The notes beneath the pieces were generated by a model. It did not search any database and was not told the origin of the DNA. It was given only the letters and a program-made list of their open reading frames with translations. A stretch of 36,603 nt of DNA from assembly GCA_965656185.1 (NCBI GenBank), contig CBFHJH010000019.1, positions 1-36,603 of the forward strand, written 5' to 3'. Made by a program: the position numbers and the translations under genes. The stretch comes from Croceimicrobium sp965656185 (GTDB lineage Bacteria > Bacteroidota > Bacteroidia > Flavobacteriales > Schleiferiaceae). Below, piece after piece: positions 15,357 to 23,366 of the stretch; the first letter of the stretch is position 1; the number at the start of each line of letters is the position of its first letter.

Positions 15357-17714
15357 ATGAATGTTATGAGGGATTTAGTTAAGATAGTAGTAGGGGTATT
15401 TTTATTTTTCACGGCGAGCCTACAGGCCCAAAGTGATGCGGTTCGTTTATCGGAAGCCTATTTCCTCGACGCTGGACAAGGTGGAATCTCTTTAGCGCAA
15501 TTCCAGGCGGCAGACAGTGCCGAATTAAAAGCTTTGGATCAAAATAACACCTATCTGGGTTTTACCGATCACCAGTATTGGTTGCGATTTAAGCTGGAAA
15601 ATACTACCAACACGGCTCAGTTGTATTATTTGAAAACGGGCCGGGCGGTAACCGATTCGGCCGAGCTATTTTATTCCGATCAAGGCGATCTGCAACAGGC
15701 CAGCAGTGGCGACCAGATCGCTTTTGCCGATCGCAGTGTGGCCAATCGCGAAACGGTTTTCCCAATAAAGCTTGAGGCGGGAGCTAGTAAAGACTATTAT
15801 TTAAAGATGCGCTCGGATGGCGAGACCTTAGACATAGGTTTAAATCTGATAAGCAGCGCCGAATTCTTAGATCAGAATTACCAGCAGCAACTGTTTATAG
15901 GACTCTTTTACGGGGTGCTCTTCATCAGCACCATCATTTACCTTTTTTTCTACACCAGTTTAAGAGAGTCTGCTTTCTTATATTATAGTATTTATGTGGC
16001 CTCCATTGCCTTTTTACAAGGATCTTTAGACGGTTTGATCTTCCAGTACTTTCTGCCTTCTGGGGGTTATTTTAATTCCCGCATGGTATTGATCAGTGCC
16101 GCATTTTCGAACTTTTTCCTTTTGAAATATGCGGCTAGTTTCTTGAAAGTGGCTAAGCGAGCGCCGAAGCTTCATATGGCCTACCGCGTTTTCTATTTCG
16201 TAATTCCGGCCATCGCGGCCTTGGTTTTCGTTAGTCCGGAAGTAATGGCGGCGGTTTATCCGATCAGTAATATCAACGGGCTTTTAAGTCTGCTACTGAT
16301 CTTAGGCAGTGTTTTCTACATCCATTTCAAGGTGAAGCCGATCGACCGCTTTTTCTTGACCGGTATCTTTTTCTTGGTGGTAGGTTTATTGGGCTTCGTG
16401 ATGAATAATCTTAGCTTATTGCCCAATTCTTTCTGGATCGTGAACAGCGCTAAATTCGGCATTAGCCTAGAGGTGATCTTTTTATCGCTGTCGATGACCA
16501 ATTTGATCGCGAAGCTCCGTCGCGCCAAGGAGGCCTCTCAGGCGGAAGCCCTGAAAAAAGCCCAAGAAGTATCGGCCTATAAAACTTTTTTCATGTCTAA
16601 TATTTCGCATGAATTACGTACCCCGATCAATGCCATCTTGGGGATCGCTAGTCAGCAATTGGCCGACAGTAAAGACCAGGAGAGTCAAGACAATTACCGC
16701 ATTATAAAGAGTGCCTCTTTTAGCCTTTTAAGTAATGTGAATGATATTCTCGATTTCGAGCAGATCGAGAAGGATAAATTAGAGTTAAACAACGATCAGG
16801 TCTTTAAGCCCGCAGCCTTATTAGAAGATCTTTGTGACTCATGGTCTTATGAGGCAAAGCGCAAAGGCTTAGGTTTTGCCTTTAATCTAGGAAAATCGAT
16901 GCCCCGTTCGGTGAAGGGCGATGAGCGTCGATTCCGTCAGATCGTAAATAATTTGATCAGCAATGCGGTGAAGTTCACCGATTCGGGTCAAGTACAAGTG
17001 AATTTACACTGTGAGATAGATGATAATGCTAAGGCGCAATTGAAACTTACCGTGAGTGACAGTGGTATTGGTATGGACGAAGAGCAGCAAAAAATGGTCT
17101 TCGAAAGCTTTAATCAGATGAAGCTGGGCAACAAGCGTCGTTATGGTGGCTTGGGCTTAGGCCTTACCATCGTGCGTCACTTGGTGAAATTATTCGATGC
17201 TAAGATCAAATTAGAAAGTGAATTAGGTTTGGGTACCACGGTACGCTTATGGATGGAATTACCAGTAGAGGTAATGCCTGCGACAGAAGAAGAAGTGAAG
17301 CCCCAAGCGCAAAAAGACCAATTACGCATTCTATTGGCCGAAGACAATCCGATGAATCAGATGATCATGAAGAAGATCTTGAGCGATCAAGCGCATATTC
17401 ATTTAGACACCGCGGCCGATGGTCTGTTGGCCTTGGATAAACTTAAGGAAGAGCGCTATGATATGGTCTTGATGGATCTTCAGATGCCGAATATGGACGG
17501 CTATGAATGTTGCGAAGCGATCCGCAGGGGAGAAGCCGGATTGCACCATCAAGAGATGCCAATTATTGCGGTTACGGCCGATGCCATGCAAGAAACCCGC
17601 AAGCGAGTGTTGGATTTGGGAATGAACGCCTATATGACCAAGCCCGTGCGGAAGGATCAATTACTGGAAAAGATCAATGGTCTTGCCAGTAGCGAAAAGC
17701 TCAAGGCAGTTTAA
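15357..17714 (+). CDS. 7TMR-DISM hybrid histidine kinase with C-terminal receiver
   Basis: 785 residues. Signal peptide to about residue 25 (FFTASLQAQ), periplasmic 7TMR-DISM extracellular domain (about 28-175, with YLGFTDHQYWLRFKLEN), seven TM helices (about 178-385), linker coiled coil (385-408), HisKA with His418 in MSNISHELRTPINAILGI, HATPase_c (LISNAVKFTD, DSGIGM, GGLGLGLTIVRHL), and a receiver (about 665-780; Asp707 in MDLQMPNMDGYE, Lys in YMTKPV). ATG at 15357 is preferred to an in-frame TTG at 15318 because it leaves a normal signal peptide; ATG at 15366 is also possible. DISM sensors usually bind small ligands, often carbohydrates; the ligand here is unknown, and no paired output regulator is adjacent. 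Confidence 0.93.
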   Translation: MNVMRDLVKIVVGVFLFFTASLQAQSDAVRLSEAYFLDAGQGGISLAQFQAADSAELKALDQNNTYLGFTDHQYWLRFKLENTTNTAQLYYLKTGRAVTDSAELFYSDQGDLQQASSGDQIAFADRSVANRETVFPIKLEAGASKDYYLKMRSDGETLDIGLNLISSAEFLDQNYQQQLFIGLFYGVLFISTIIYLFFYTSLRESAFLYYSIYVASIAFLQGSLDGLIFQYFLPSGGYFNSRMVLISAAFSNFFLLKYAASFLKVAKRAPKLHMAYRVFYFVIPAIAALVFVSPEVMAAVYPISNINGLLSLLLILGSVFYIHFKVKPIDRFFLTGIFFLVVGLLGFVMNNLSLLPNSFWIVNSAKFGISLEVIFLSLSMTNLIAKLRRAKEASQAEALKKAQEVSAYKTFFMSNISHELRTPINAILGIASQQLADSKDQESQDNYRIIKSASFSLLSNVNDILDFEQIEKDKLELNNDQVFKPAALLEDLCDSWSYEAKRKGLGFAFNLGKSMPRSVKGDERRFRQIVNNLISNAVKFTDSGQVQVNLHCEIDDNAKAQLKLTVSDSGIGMDEEQQKMVFESFNQMKLGNKRRYGGLGLGLTIVRHLVKLFDAKIKLESELGLGTTVRLWMELPVEVMPATEEEVKPQAQKDQLRILLAEDNPMNQMIMKKILSDQAHIHLDTAADGLLALDKLKEERYDMVLMDLQMPNMDGYECCEAIRRGEAGLHHQEMPIIAVTADAMQETRKRVLDLGMNAYMTKPVRKDQLLEKINGLASSEKLKAV

Positions 17715-18256
17715 GCACTAAGCTTCTGAGCGAAGTTGAGAAATAGATCTAAAAAATGGTTTAGTTTTTTACTAAAGGCGGGGTCTTGGATCTCGCCTTT
17801 TTCGTTGAGCACTTGATCCATTTTCCCGACGTTCAGCATTTGCGGATGAGGAAATCCATGGCTGGTAAGGATATTTTGCTGTAGCTGATAAGCCGCCCTG
17901 ATGCCCCCCATGGCCCCGGTGGATCCGGTTGCGACGCCGATCGGTTTGTGCATGAACGGGTCTTTGGCGTAAAAGTCTATGAAATTCTTAAGGCCAGAAC
18001 TGATCGCTCCATTGTACTCTGGACTAAGAAAGATAAAAGCTTGTGAATCGGCCAGGATTTGAGCGGTTTCACTGAAGCGGGTTTCAGGCTTCTCCATACT
18101 AGCGAAGCGTTCGGTAAAAGGCGGTAGTTGGAGTTCTAAGAGGTCTATTAACTGACTTTGGTGACCCCGTTTTTGCAGGGCTGCATGCAAACAAAGTGCG
18201 ATGCGGTGACTTACCCGTCCCTTACGCGTGCTAGAAGAAATAATGCTTATTCTCAT
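17711..18256 (-). CDS. NADPH-dependent FMN reductase family protein
   Basis: 181 residues with the flavodoxin-like fold of the FMN_red family. The N-terminal phosphate-binding loop is ISSSTRKGRVSHRIA; the flavin-contact motif SPEYNGAISSGLKNFIDF is diagnostic; GVATGSTGAMGGIRAAYQL is the second conserved loop. Members reduce flavins, quinones, azo dyes or metals with NAD(P)H; the substrate cannot be told from sequence. It converges on the hybrid kinase with a 4-bp overlap at the stops and has no room for a terminator. It is divergent from the membrane protein at 18326. Confidence 0.9.
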   Translation of the reverse strand: MRISIISSSTRKGRVSHRIALCLHAALQKRGHQSQLIDLLELQLPPFTERFASMEKPETRFSETAQILADSQAFIFLSPEYNGAISSGLKNFIDFYAKDPFMHKPIGVATGSTGAMGGIRAAYQLQQNILTSHGFPHPQMLNVGKMDQVLNEKGEIQDPAFSKKLNHFLDLFLNFAQKLSA

Positions 18257-18313
18257 ATCTAAGGCTTTAAGGCGAAGGTGCTAAAAATTGTTCAGCCTCT
18301 GCGCCAAAAAGGC

Positions 18314-18321
18314 TAAATTGC
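18314..18321 (+). promoter_or_regulatory. Possible -7-like element TAAATTGC four bases before an ATG
   Basis: TAAATTGC, TGCT, ATG. It departs from TAnnTTTG in the last two bases but has the same four-base spacing to the start codon as three better matches in this window. Weak on its own. Confidence 0.3.
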
Positions 18322-18325
18322 TGCT

Positions 18326-18742
18326 ATGAAAATATACACCCGTCGCGCCCGTAGTATTCGCCATTTGATCTTAGCTCTATTATGGTTGGCATTAGTGATC
18401 TACCAGCTTTACCTCGGTTTAAGCATAGGTCCGCGAGAAGTATTATTTCTCCTAGCGGCTATGGTTTTCGGTGCTCTCTTTTATTGGGAATGGAAAACAC
18501 CCTATGTGAGCATCGAAGCTAAGGAATTGAAGGTGGGGCTTTTTGCCAAGCGGAAGGTAGATCTTAGCAAGGTAGACTCTTTTGAAGCCAAGACCGGTTA
18601 CCTCAAAATTCACAGTGGTTCTAATACGACCGTATTGAATATGATGCGTTTAAGCCAGAAAGATCGTGAGCAGATCTACGGGGTACTTAAAACCAAGATG
18701 CCCGATGAGGAAGAAAGCTTTCGCAAGGACCATGCGCTATAG
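18326..18742 (+). CDS. Small membrane protein with a C-terminal PH-like (bPH) domain
   Basis: 138 residues: two TM helices at about 12-32 and 38-55, then a soluble beta domain (YVSIEAKELKVGLFAKRKV, LSKVDSFEA, GYLKIHSGSNTTVLNM, closing helix LSQKDREQIYGVL). Short TM pair plus beta strands and a C-terminal helix is the pattern of bacterial PH-like membrane proteins; the assignment is by pattern only. It overlaps the next gene by 11 bp (18732-18742), indicating an operon with the secreted protein and perhaps the TPR gene. Confidence 0.65.
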   Translation: MKIYTRRARSIRHLILALLWLALVIYQLYLGLSIGPREVLFLLAAMVFGALFYWEWKTPYVSIEAKELKVGLFAKRKVDLSKVDSFEAKTGYLKIHSGSNTTVLNMMRLSQKDREQIYGVLKTKMPDEEESFRKDHAL

Positions 18743-19136
18743 ACTGGCTCTCAGTGCAATAATTGTCATTCTGTGGGCGGGAAAGGGCTGGCCCCAATCC
18801 CCCAGCAAGTCTGAACTAAAAGGGATTTACAGCTATCAGTCGGGCGAAGCCGCGCGAACCATAAAACGGGGCGACCAAGAATTGCATTTACCGCCTTTGG
18901 TCTATGCATCAGTTCGCTTAGAACTAAAAAGCTTTGGCCGCGCCAGTTTGCGTGAGCGCCGGAGCATGGCCGGTACAGAATTCGAGCACAAACTTAGCTG
19001 GGAGCTGCGAGGAGATAGCTTATTTCTGCGCCACAAAGGAACAGAGCTTCCTAGTGACACTCTTTTCTTCAACGAGCATGGTAATTTGGTCGACCGCTAC
19101 GGCAAGGTCCGTTATTTCCGTGAGCGGGAAAAATGA
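18732..19136 (+). CDS. Small secreted protein of unknown function
   Basis: About 134 residues from ATG 18732, which starts a normal signal peptide (MRYRLALSAIIVILWAGKG, cleavage near WPQS). Alternative in-frame ATG at 18705 (MRKKAFART) would lengthen the n-region. The mature part is beta-rich (LKGIYSYQSGE, LVYASVRLELKSFG, KLSWELRGDSLFLRHKG) and could be a lipocalin-like or small barrel fold. No family recognised. It overlaps the preceding membrane-protein gene and is followed after 35 bp by the TPR gene. Confidence 0.6.
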   Translation: MRYRLALSAIIVILWAGKGWPQSPSKSELKGIYSYQSGEAARTIKRGDQELHLPPLVYASVRLELKSFGRASLRERRSMAGTEFEHKLSWELRGDSLFLRHKGTELPSDTLFFNEHGNLVDRYGKVRYFREREK

Positions 19137-19159
19137 ACTAATTATTTAGTTGAAAAGTA

Positions 19160-19167
19160 TATCTTTG
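19160..19167 (+). promoter_or_regulatory. -7 element TATCTTTG four bases before the TPR gene ATG
   Basis: TATCTTTG, GCTT, ATG: exact TAnnTTTG match with a four-base gap to the start codon. No TTG at canonical -33 spacing. Suggests a leaderless transcript independent of the upstream genes. Confidence 0.45.
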
Positions 19168-19171
19168 GCTT

Positions 19172-20350
19172 ATGATGAGGATATATTTTTGGCGCATAAT
19201 GGGGGTCATTTCAGGATTGAGCCTAGCTCTAGAGCTGGGAGGGCAGTCCCTCGATTCGACCTTCATGGAGGTAGACCGATTAATCGAGCAGTCCCAATTT
19301 CAGGCGGCCCAGGAGCAGTTAAGCAAGCTGGAGGTAGCAGGAGTGGACTTTCATCAAAGACAGGCCCAAGTTGCGATAGCCTTGGGGAATAGTCCGCGCG
19401 CGATCGAATCTTATTCGGCTTTATTGAGCTTGGACTCGACCGATGTGGAAGCATTAAACGCCTTAGCTCGGTTGGAGAACCAACGCAGCAATTATCGAGC
19501 GGCTTTTGGCTATTATCAAGAACTCCAAGGACTGGATAGTCTCAACCCTTATTATCTAAAGAAATTAGGCGGCCTTAGTTTAAAAAGAGGCAGTATTGCC
19601 TCGGCTTTCCGTTATTTCGAAGCGGCTTATCAAGTAAATCAGCAAGATCTAGAAGTACTCAGCAATTTGGCCAAACTGTATCTCGAGTTCAAAGCCTATC
19701 CGCAAAGTGACAGTCTGTTGCAGCGCGGCTTGGCTTTAGATCGTGCCAATGTTTCGCTCTGGATGCTCGATTGCCAATCGGCCTACCGTCAAAAGGACTA
19801 TACCCGCATGAATAAAGCCTTGGAAGCCTTGATCGACCTGCAAGGCGATTCCAGCGCCTTTTTTCTGCGCAATAAAGGCATAGCTTCCTATCATCTAGGC
19901 TATCATGAGGCGAGCATTCAATGCTTAGATCGCCTGGTAAAACAAGAAGGCTTATCCGAAATCGTGGCTTTCTACCTCGGTATGGCCCATCGCGAATTGG
20001 GCCACAGCCAAGAGAGTGCCGATTACTTCAATATCAGTATCGATGAAGGGATATCGGATCAAATTGGGACCTATTACCTCAATTTAGCGCTCAGTTTGGA
20101 AGAATTGGACGACCTACCCGGTGCGATCCAAGCCTACCAAAAATCCTATCGGGCGAAAGCCCAACCCGTGATCTTGTATTATCTGGCGGTTTGTTATGAT
20201 GCTTATTACCGCGATAAAACTACCGCCATAAGCTATTTTGAAAAGTTTTTGGAAGAAGTTGAACCCGCTGCTTCTTCCTATCAAGTTTACGCCAGAGAGC
20301 GCATCTCCGAATTGAAAAAGCAGGATCACTTCCGCTCAGCGCGACCTTAA
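19172..20350 (+). CDS. Tetratricopeptide-repeat protein, exported
   Basis: 392 residues with a signal peptide (MMRIYFWRIMGVISGLSLAL, cleavage near ELGGQ). From about residue 30 to 375 it is an array of roughly nine TPR helices pairs, for example VEALNALARLENQRSNYRAA, LEVLSNLAKLYLEFKAY, FFLRNKGIASYHLGYHEAS and TYYLNLALSLEELDDLPGA. TPR arrays mediate protein contacts; being exported it would act in the periplasm or at the outer membrane. No catalytic motif. Second ATG codons at residues 2 and 10 are alternative starts. Downstream gene at 20445 is a separate sulfur operon. Confidence 0.85.
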   Translation: MMRIYFWRIMGVISGLSLALELGGQSLDSTFMEVDRLIEQSQFQAAQEQLSKLEVAGVDFHQRQAQVAIALGNSPRAIESYSALLSLDSTDVEALNALARLENQRSNYRAAFGYYQELQGLDSLNPYYLKKLGGLSLKRGSIASAFRYFEAAYQVNQQDLEVLSNLAKLYLEFKAYPQSDSLLQRGLALDRANVSLWMLDCQSAYRQKDYTRMNKALEALIDLQGDSSAFFLRNKGIASYHLGYHEASIQCLDRLVKQEGLSEIVAFYLGMAHRELGHSQESADYFNISIDEGISDQIGTYYLNLALSLEELDDLPGAIQAYQKSYRAKAQPVILYYLAVCYDAYYRDKTTAISYFEKFLEEVEPAASSYQVYARERISELKKQDHFRSARP

Positions 20351-20432
20351 GCGATCTTTAAGTTAGACTGATAAAATAATAGAGCCCCTCAATTAAGTGA
20401 TGCGGGTTACCTCCAAGCAATTGACAATGCCT

Positions 20433-20440
20433 CACTTTTG
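20433..20440 (+). promoter_or_regulatory. Possible -7-like element CACTTTTG four bases before the exporter ATG
   Basis: CACTTTTG, TGGC, ATG: one mismatch to TAnnTTTG and again a four-base gap to the start codon. It supports ATG 20445 rather than 20397 as the start. Confidence 0.35.
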
Positions 20441-20444
20441 TGGC

Positions 20445-21236
20445 ATGGAAATTTTAGGATACATACTGGCCATCGTAATGGGATTGACCCTCGGACTCTT
20501 AGGAGGGGGAGGGTCTATTTTAACCGTGCCCATTTTGGTTTATGTGATCGGGATAGAGCCAGTATTGGCAACGGCCTATTCACTCTTTGTGGTAGGTTCT
20601 AGTGCGGTGATCGGTGCGGTCCGTAAAAGCAGGCAAGGTTTGGTAGATTGGAAGACCGGGTTGATCTTTGCAGTTCCCTCTTTGCTGGCGGTATTCTTTA
20701 CTCGCTATACATTGGTACCGGCCTTGCCAGATCATTTGGCTACCATTGGCGATTTTGAGCTGACCAAGGAAGTGGCGATCATGATCTTCTTTGCCATTGT
20801 AATGCTTTTGGCCTCCTACACCATGATTAAGGGAAGACGCGAAAAAGAAGCGGCGACCCAGAAGCATTTTAACGTACCGATGATCCTCTTAGAAGGATTG
20901 GTGGTTGGGGTAGTAACTGGATTGGTGGGAGCCGGAGGAGGCTTTCTTATCGTACCTGCGCTAGTATTATTGGTAGGATTGGGAATGAAAGAAGCGGTAG
21001 GTACTTCTCTGATCATTATCGCCATTAAGAGCTTGATCGGTTTTGTGGGGGACCTTGGAAGCGGTCAGTTGATCGATTGGAATTTCCTCCTCCTATTTAC
21101 GGCCTTTTCGATGCTTGGCATGTTCATAGGCATATACCTTACCCAGTTTATCAAGGCGCAAGCTTTAAAGAAAGTCTTTGGTTGGTTTGTCTTGGTAATG
21201 GGAATCTTTATCATACTGAAGGAAACGATTTTATAG
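20445..21236 (+). CDS. TauE/SafE-family sulfite/organosulfonate exporter-like membrane protein
   Basis: 263 residues, about eight TM helices. The signature is present in two halves: GLTLGLLGGGGSILTVPILV near the N-terminus and VVTGLVGAGGGFLIVPALVL in the middle, the inverted-repeat glycine loops of the TauE/SafE family, which exports sulfite or related sulfur anions. ATG 20445 (MEILGYILAIVMG) is chosen because it begins directly at TM1; a longer start at 20397 adds 16 polar residues. It is followed 30 bp later by a persulfide dioxygenase-rhodanese, so sulfite (a product of persulfide oxidation) is the likely cargo, by inference. Confidence 0.92.
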   Translation: MEILGYILAIVMGLTLGLLGGGGSILTVPILVYVIGIEPVLATAYSLFVVGSSAVIGAVRKSRQGLVDWKTGLIFAVPSLLAVFFTRYTLVPALPDHLATIGDFELTKEVAIMIFFAIVMLLASYTMIKGRREKEAATQKHFNVPMILLEGLVVGVVTGLVGAGGGFLIVPALVLLVGLGMKEAVGTSLIIIAIKSLIGFVGDLGSGQLIDWNFLLLFTAFSMLGMFIGIYLTQFIKAQALKKVFGWFVLVMGIFIILKETIL

Positions 21237-21266
21237 TTTAATTTTAATATCAATAAATATCTAAAT

Positions 21267-22679
21267 ATGAATCTAGATCAAATATATACCGGTTGTTTGG
21301 CTCAAGGGGCCTACTATATTGAAAGTAAAGGCGAAGCAGTGATCATTGATCCGCTGCGTGAGGTGCAACCTTACATCGATCGGGCAGAGAAGGACGGGGC
21401 CAAGATCAAATACATCTTGGAAACGCATTTTCACGCCGATTTTGTGAGCGGTCATATTACCCTAGCAGAAAAGACCGGGGCGAAGATCGTTTACGGTCCA
21501 ACCGCTAAACCAGGCTTTGATGCTTATGTAGCCAAGGACGAAGAAGTATTGGCCGTAGGAGATTTACGGATCAAAGTCTTGCACACCCCGGGTCATACCA
21601 TGGAGAGTACTACCTATTTATTACAAGATGAAAATGGCAAGGATCACGCGATCTTTACTGGAGACACCCTCTTTTTGGGTGACGTAGGTAGGCCCGACTT
21701 GGCGCAAAAAGCGGCGAGCTTGACTCAGGAAGAATTGGCCGGACTATTATTCGACAGTCTGCGCAATAAGATCATGCCTTTGGCGGATACGGTTACCGTT
21801 TATCCTGGTCACGGTGCCGGTTCGGCTTGTGGTAAGAATATGTCGAAGGAAACCGTAGACAGCCTGGGCAATCAGAAGAAAACCAACTATGCGCTAAGAG
21901 CGGATATGAGTAAGGAGGAATTCGTGAAGGAAGTTACCGATGGTTTATTGCCACCACCCGTTTACTTCCCTTCCAATGTGAAAATGAATAAGGAAGGTTA
22001 TGAAAGTATCGATGCCATTCTCGACCGTGGCTTGAGGGCGCTTAGTCCAACCGAGTTCGAAGTGGCCGCCAATGAAACTGGTGCCATTGTATTGGATGTT
22101 CGTCACCAAAACGACTTCGTAGAAGGCTTCATTCCCTCTTCGATCTTCATTGGTATCGACGATAACTTTGCCCCTTGGGTAGGTTCAGTGATCGGTGATG
22201 TAAATCAGCCTTTATTGCTAGTAACTCCCGAGGGCCGCGAAGAAGAGACCGTGACGCGATTAGCGCGGGTAGGATTCGATAAAGTGCTCGGTTACTTAAA
22301 AGGCGGTATTTCTGCATGGCAAGCCGAAGGCAAGGACTTGGATAAAATCGAATCGATTCCAGCTACGGAAGCGCATCACCGCTTGGACGATAAAAAGCTA
22401 CCGGTAGTAGACGTACGTAAATACAGCGAGTATGAGGCAGAGCACCTGCAAGATGCCTTAAATATCCCCTTGGACTTCATCAATGATAAGATGGCCGAGT
22501 TTCCCAAGGATGAAACTTTTTATGTGCACTGTGCCGGTGGTTATCGCTCGGTAATTGCCTCTTCTATCTTAAAGGCACGAGGCTACCATAATTTAATCGA
22601 CATCAAAGGTGGTTTCCACGCGATCAAAAATGCCGGTTTTATCGTTACGGACTATGTATGTCCATCAACTTTGAAATAA
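21267..22679 (+). CDS. Persulfide dioxygenase (ETHE1-like metallo-beta-lactamase fold) fused to two rhodanese domains, CstB-like
   Basis: 470 residues. N-terminal MBL-fold (1-250): His54 and His56 in ETHFHADFVSG, His110 in HTPGH, Asp133 in TGDTLF, His182 in YPGHGAGS. Mononuclear iron in ETHE1-type enzymes uses the first His, the HTPGH His and the GDT Asp, all present. The first rhodanese domain (about 265-355) lacks an active-site Cys (LLLVTPEGREEE instead), so it is a degenerate copy; the second (about 370-465) has Cys422 in VHCAGGYRS. This three-domain order is that of CstB, which oxidises persulfides and handles thiosulfate. It sits between the TauE-like exporter (30 bp) and a methyltransferase (0 bp). 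Cytoplasmic; no signal peptide. Confidence 0.93.
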   Translation: MNLDQIYTGCLAQGAYYIESKGEAVIIDPLREVQPYIDRAEKDGAKIKYILETHFHADFVSGHITLAEKTGAKIVYGPTAKPGFDAYVAKDEEVLAVGDLRIKVLHTPGHTMESTTYLLQDENGKDHAIFTGDTLFLGDVGRPDLAQKAASLTQEELAGLLFDSLRNKIMPLADTVTVYPGHGAGSACGKNMSKETVDSLGNQKKTNYALRADMSKEEFVKEVTDGLLPPPVYFPSNVKMNKEGYESIDAILDRGLRALSPTEFEVAANETGAIVLDVRHQNDFVEGFIPSSIFIGIDDNFAPWVGSVIGDVNQPLLLVTPEGREEETVTRLARVGFDKVLGYLKGGISAWQAEGKDLDKIESIPATEAHHRLDDKKLPVVDVRKYSEYEAEHLQDALNIPLDFINDKMAEFPKDETFYVHCAGGYRSVIASSILKARGYHNLIDIKGGFHAIKNAGFIVTDYVCPSTLK

Positions 22680-23282
22680 ATGAAACCAGCATTCTGGAAT
22701 GAGAAATACGCGGGAGAGGAATTCCACTACGGATTAAAGCCCAACCGCTTTTTAGAACTCATGTTAGAAAGTCGCCCTGCGGGGCGACTTTTGTTTCCCT
22801 GCGAAGGGGAAGGCCGCAATGCGGTATATGCCGCGAAATTAGGCTGGGAGGTCTATGCTTTCGATCAGTCGGAAGTAGCCCGTGATAAAGCCTTGGCCTT
22901 GGCCGAGCGGGAAGGGGTAGAGATTCACTACAGCTTAGCCGATGCGCTGGACTACGAGGCAGAAGTATCGTTCGATGCGGTAGCTTTAATCTACGCTCAT
23001 TTTCCACCTTCCATTCGAGCGGGGGTACACCGAAAGCTTAGCGGTCAGTTAAAGCCTGTGGGTGAGCTATGGGTAGAGGCTTTCGCGCCTGGGCAAATCG
23101 AATTGAATTCCGGTGGTCCTAAAAACGTAGAGATGCTCTACACTCCCGAGCTGCTAGAAGCCGATTTCGGGCATTTACAGATCCGACAAGCCGAGATTAC
23201 CAAGTACAAACTCGACGAAGGGCCCGGTCACTCCGGGATGGGTGAAGTAGTGCGCTTACGCGCGGTGAATCGCAAAAGCTGA
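22680..23282 (+). CDS. Class I SAM-dependent methyltransferase (TehB/TPMT-like)
   Basis: 200 residues. The N-terminus FWNEKYAGEEFHYGLKPNRF is typical of TehB/thiopurine-methyltransferase-like enzymes; SAM motif I is LLFPCEGEGRNAVYAAKLGW, followed by the acidic VYAFDQSEVA and the post-motif FDAVALIYAHFPP. Such enzymes methylate chalcogen or thiol compounds; here a sulfur substrate fits the context but is not shown. The ATG directly follows the stop of the persulfide dioxygenase, so translation is coupled. A strong 10-bp hairpin lies in the coding sequence at 22767-22792. Confidence 0.85.
   Translation: MKPAFWNEKYAGEEFHYGLKPNRFLELMLESRPAGRLLFPCEGEGRNAVYAAKLGWEVYAFDQSEVARDKALALAEREGVEIHYSLADALDYEAEVSFDAVALIYAHFPPSIRAGVHRKLSGQLKPVGELWVEAFAPGQIELNSGGPKNVEMLYTPELLEADFGHLQIRQAEITKYKLDEGPGHSGMGEVVRLRAVNRKS
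22767..22792 (+). other. Intragenic terminator-like hairpin in the methyltransferase gene
   Basis: AAAGTCGCCC (22768-22777), loop TGCG, GGGCGACTTT (22782-22791), followed by TTTGTTT in part: 10 perfect pairs plus a possible G-U pair. It begins 88 bases after the ATG and is coding, so it may be chance, an RNA stability element or an attenuator. Confidence 0.6.
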
Positions 23283-23287
23283 GGGCG

Positions 23288-23364
23288 GAGAGTATAGAAT
23301 GTAGAGTATAGAATTTAGAGCCTAGAGCCTAGAGCCGGTTAAGCTCTAAGCTCTATACTCTAAT
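23288..23364. repeat. Heptanucleotide array with an in-phase inverted arm
   Basis: Eleven contiguous 7-base units. The first seven read GAGAGTA, TAGAATG, TAGAGTA, TAGAATT, then TAGAGCC three times; a GGTTAAG linker follows; then CTCTAAG, CTCTATA, CTCTAAT keep the same 7-base phase but are the reverse complement of the left units. TAGAGTATAG (left) and CTATACTCTA (right) are perfect complements, so the RNA can fold into a long hairpin between the two convergent genes that end at 23282 and 23367. Confidence 0.85.
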
Positions 23365-23366
23365 CA

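Noticed and set aside
23288..23364. CRISPR-like array
   Set aside because: Units are 7 bases with no spacers; a short tandem repeat, not CRISPR.
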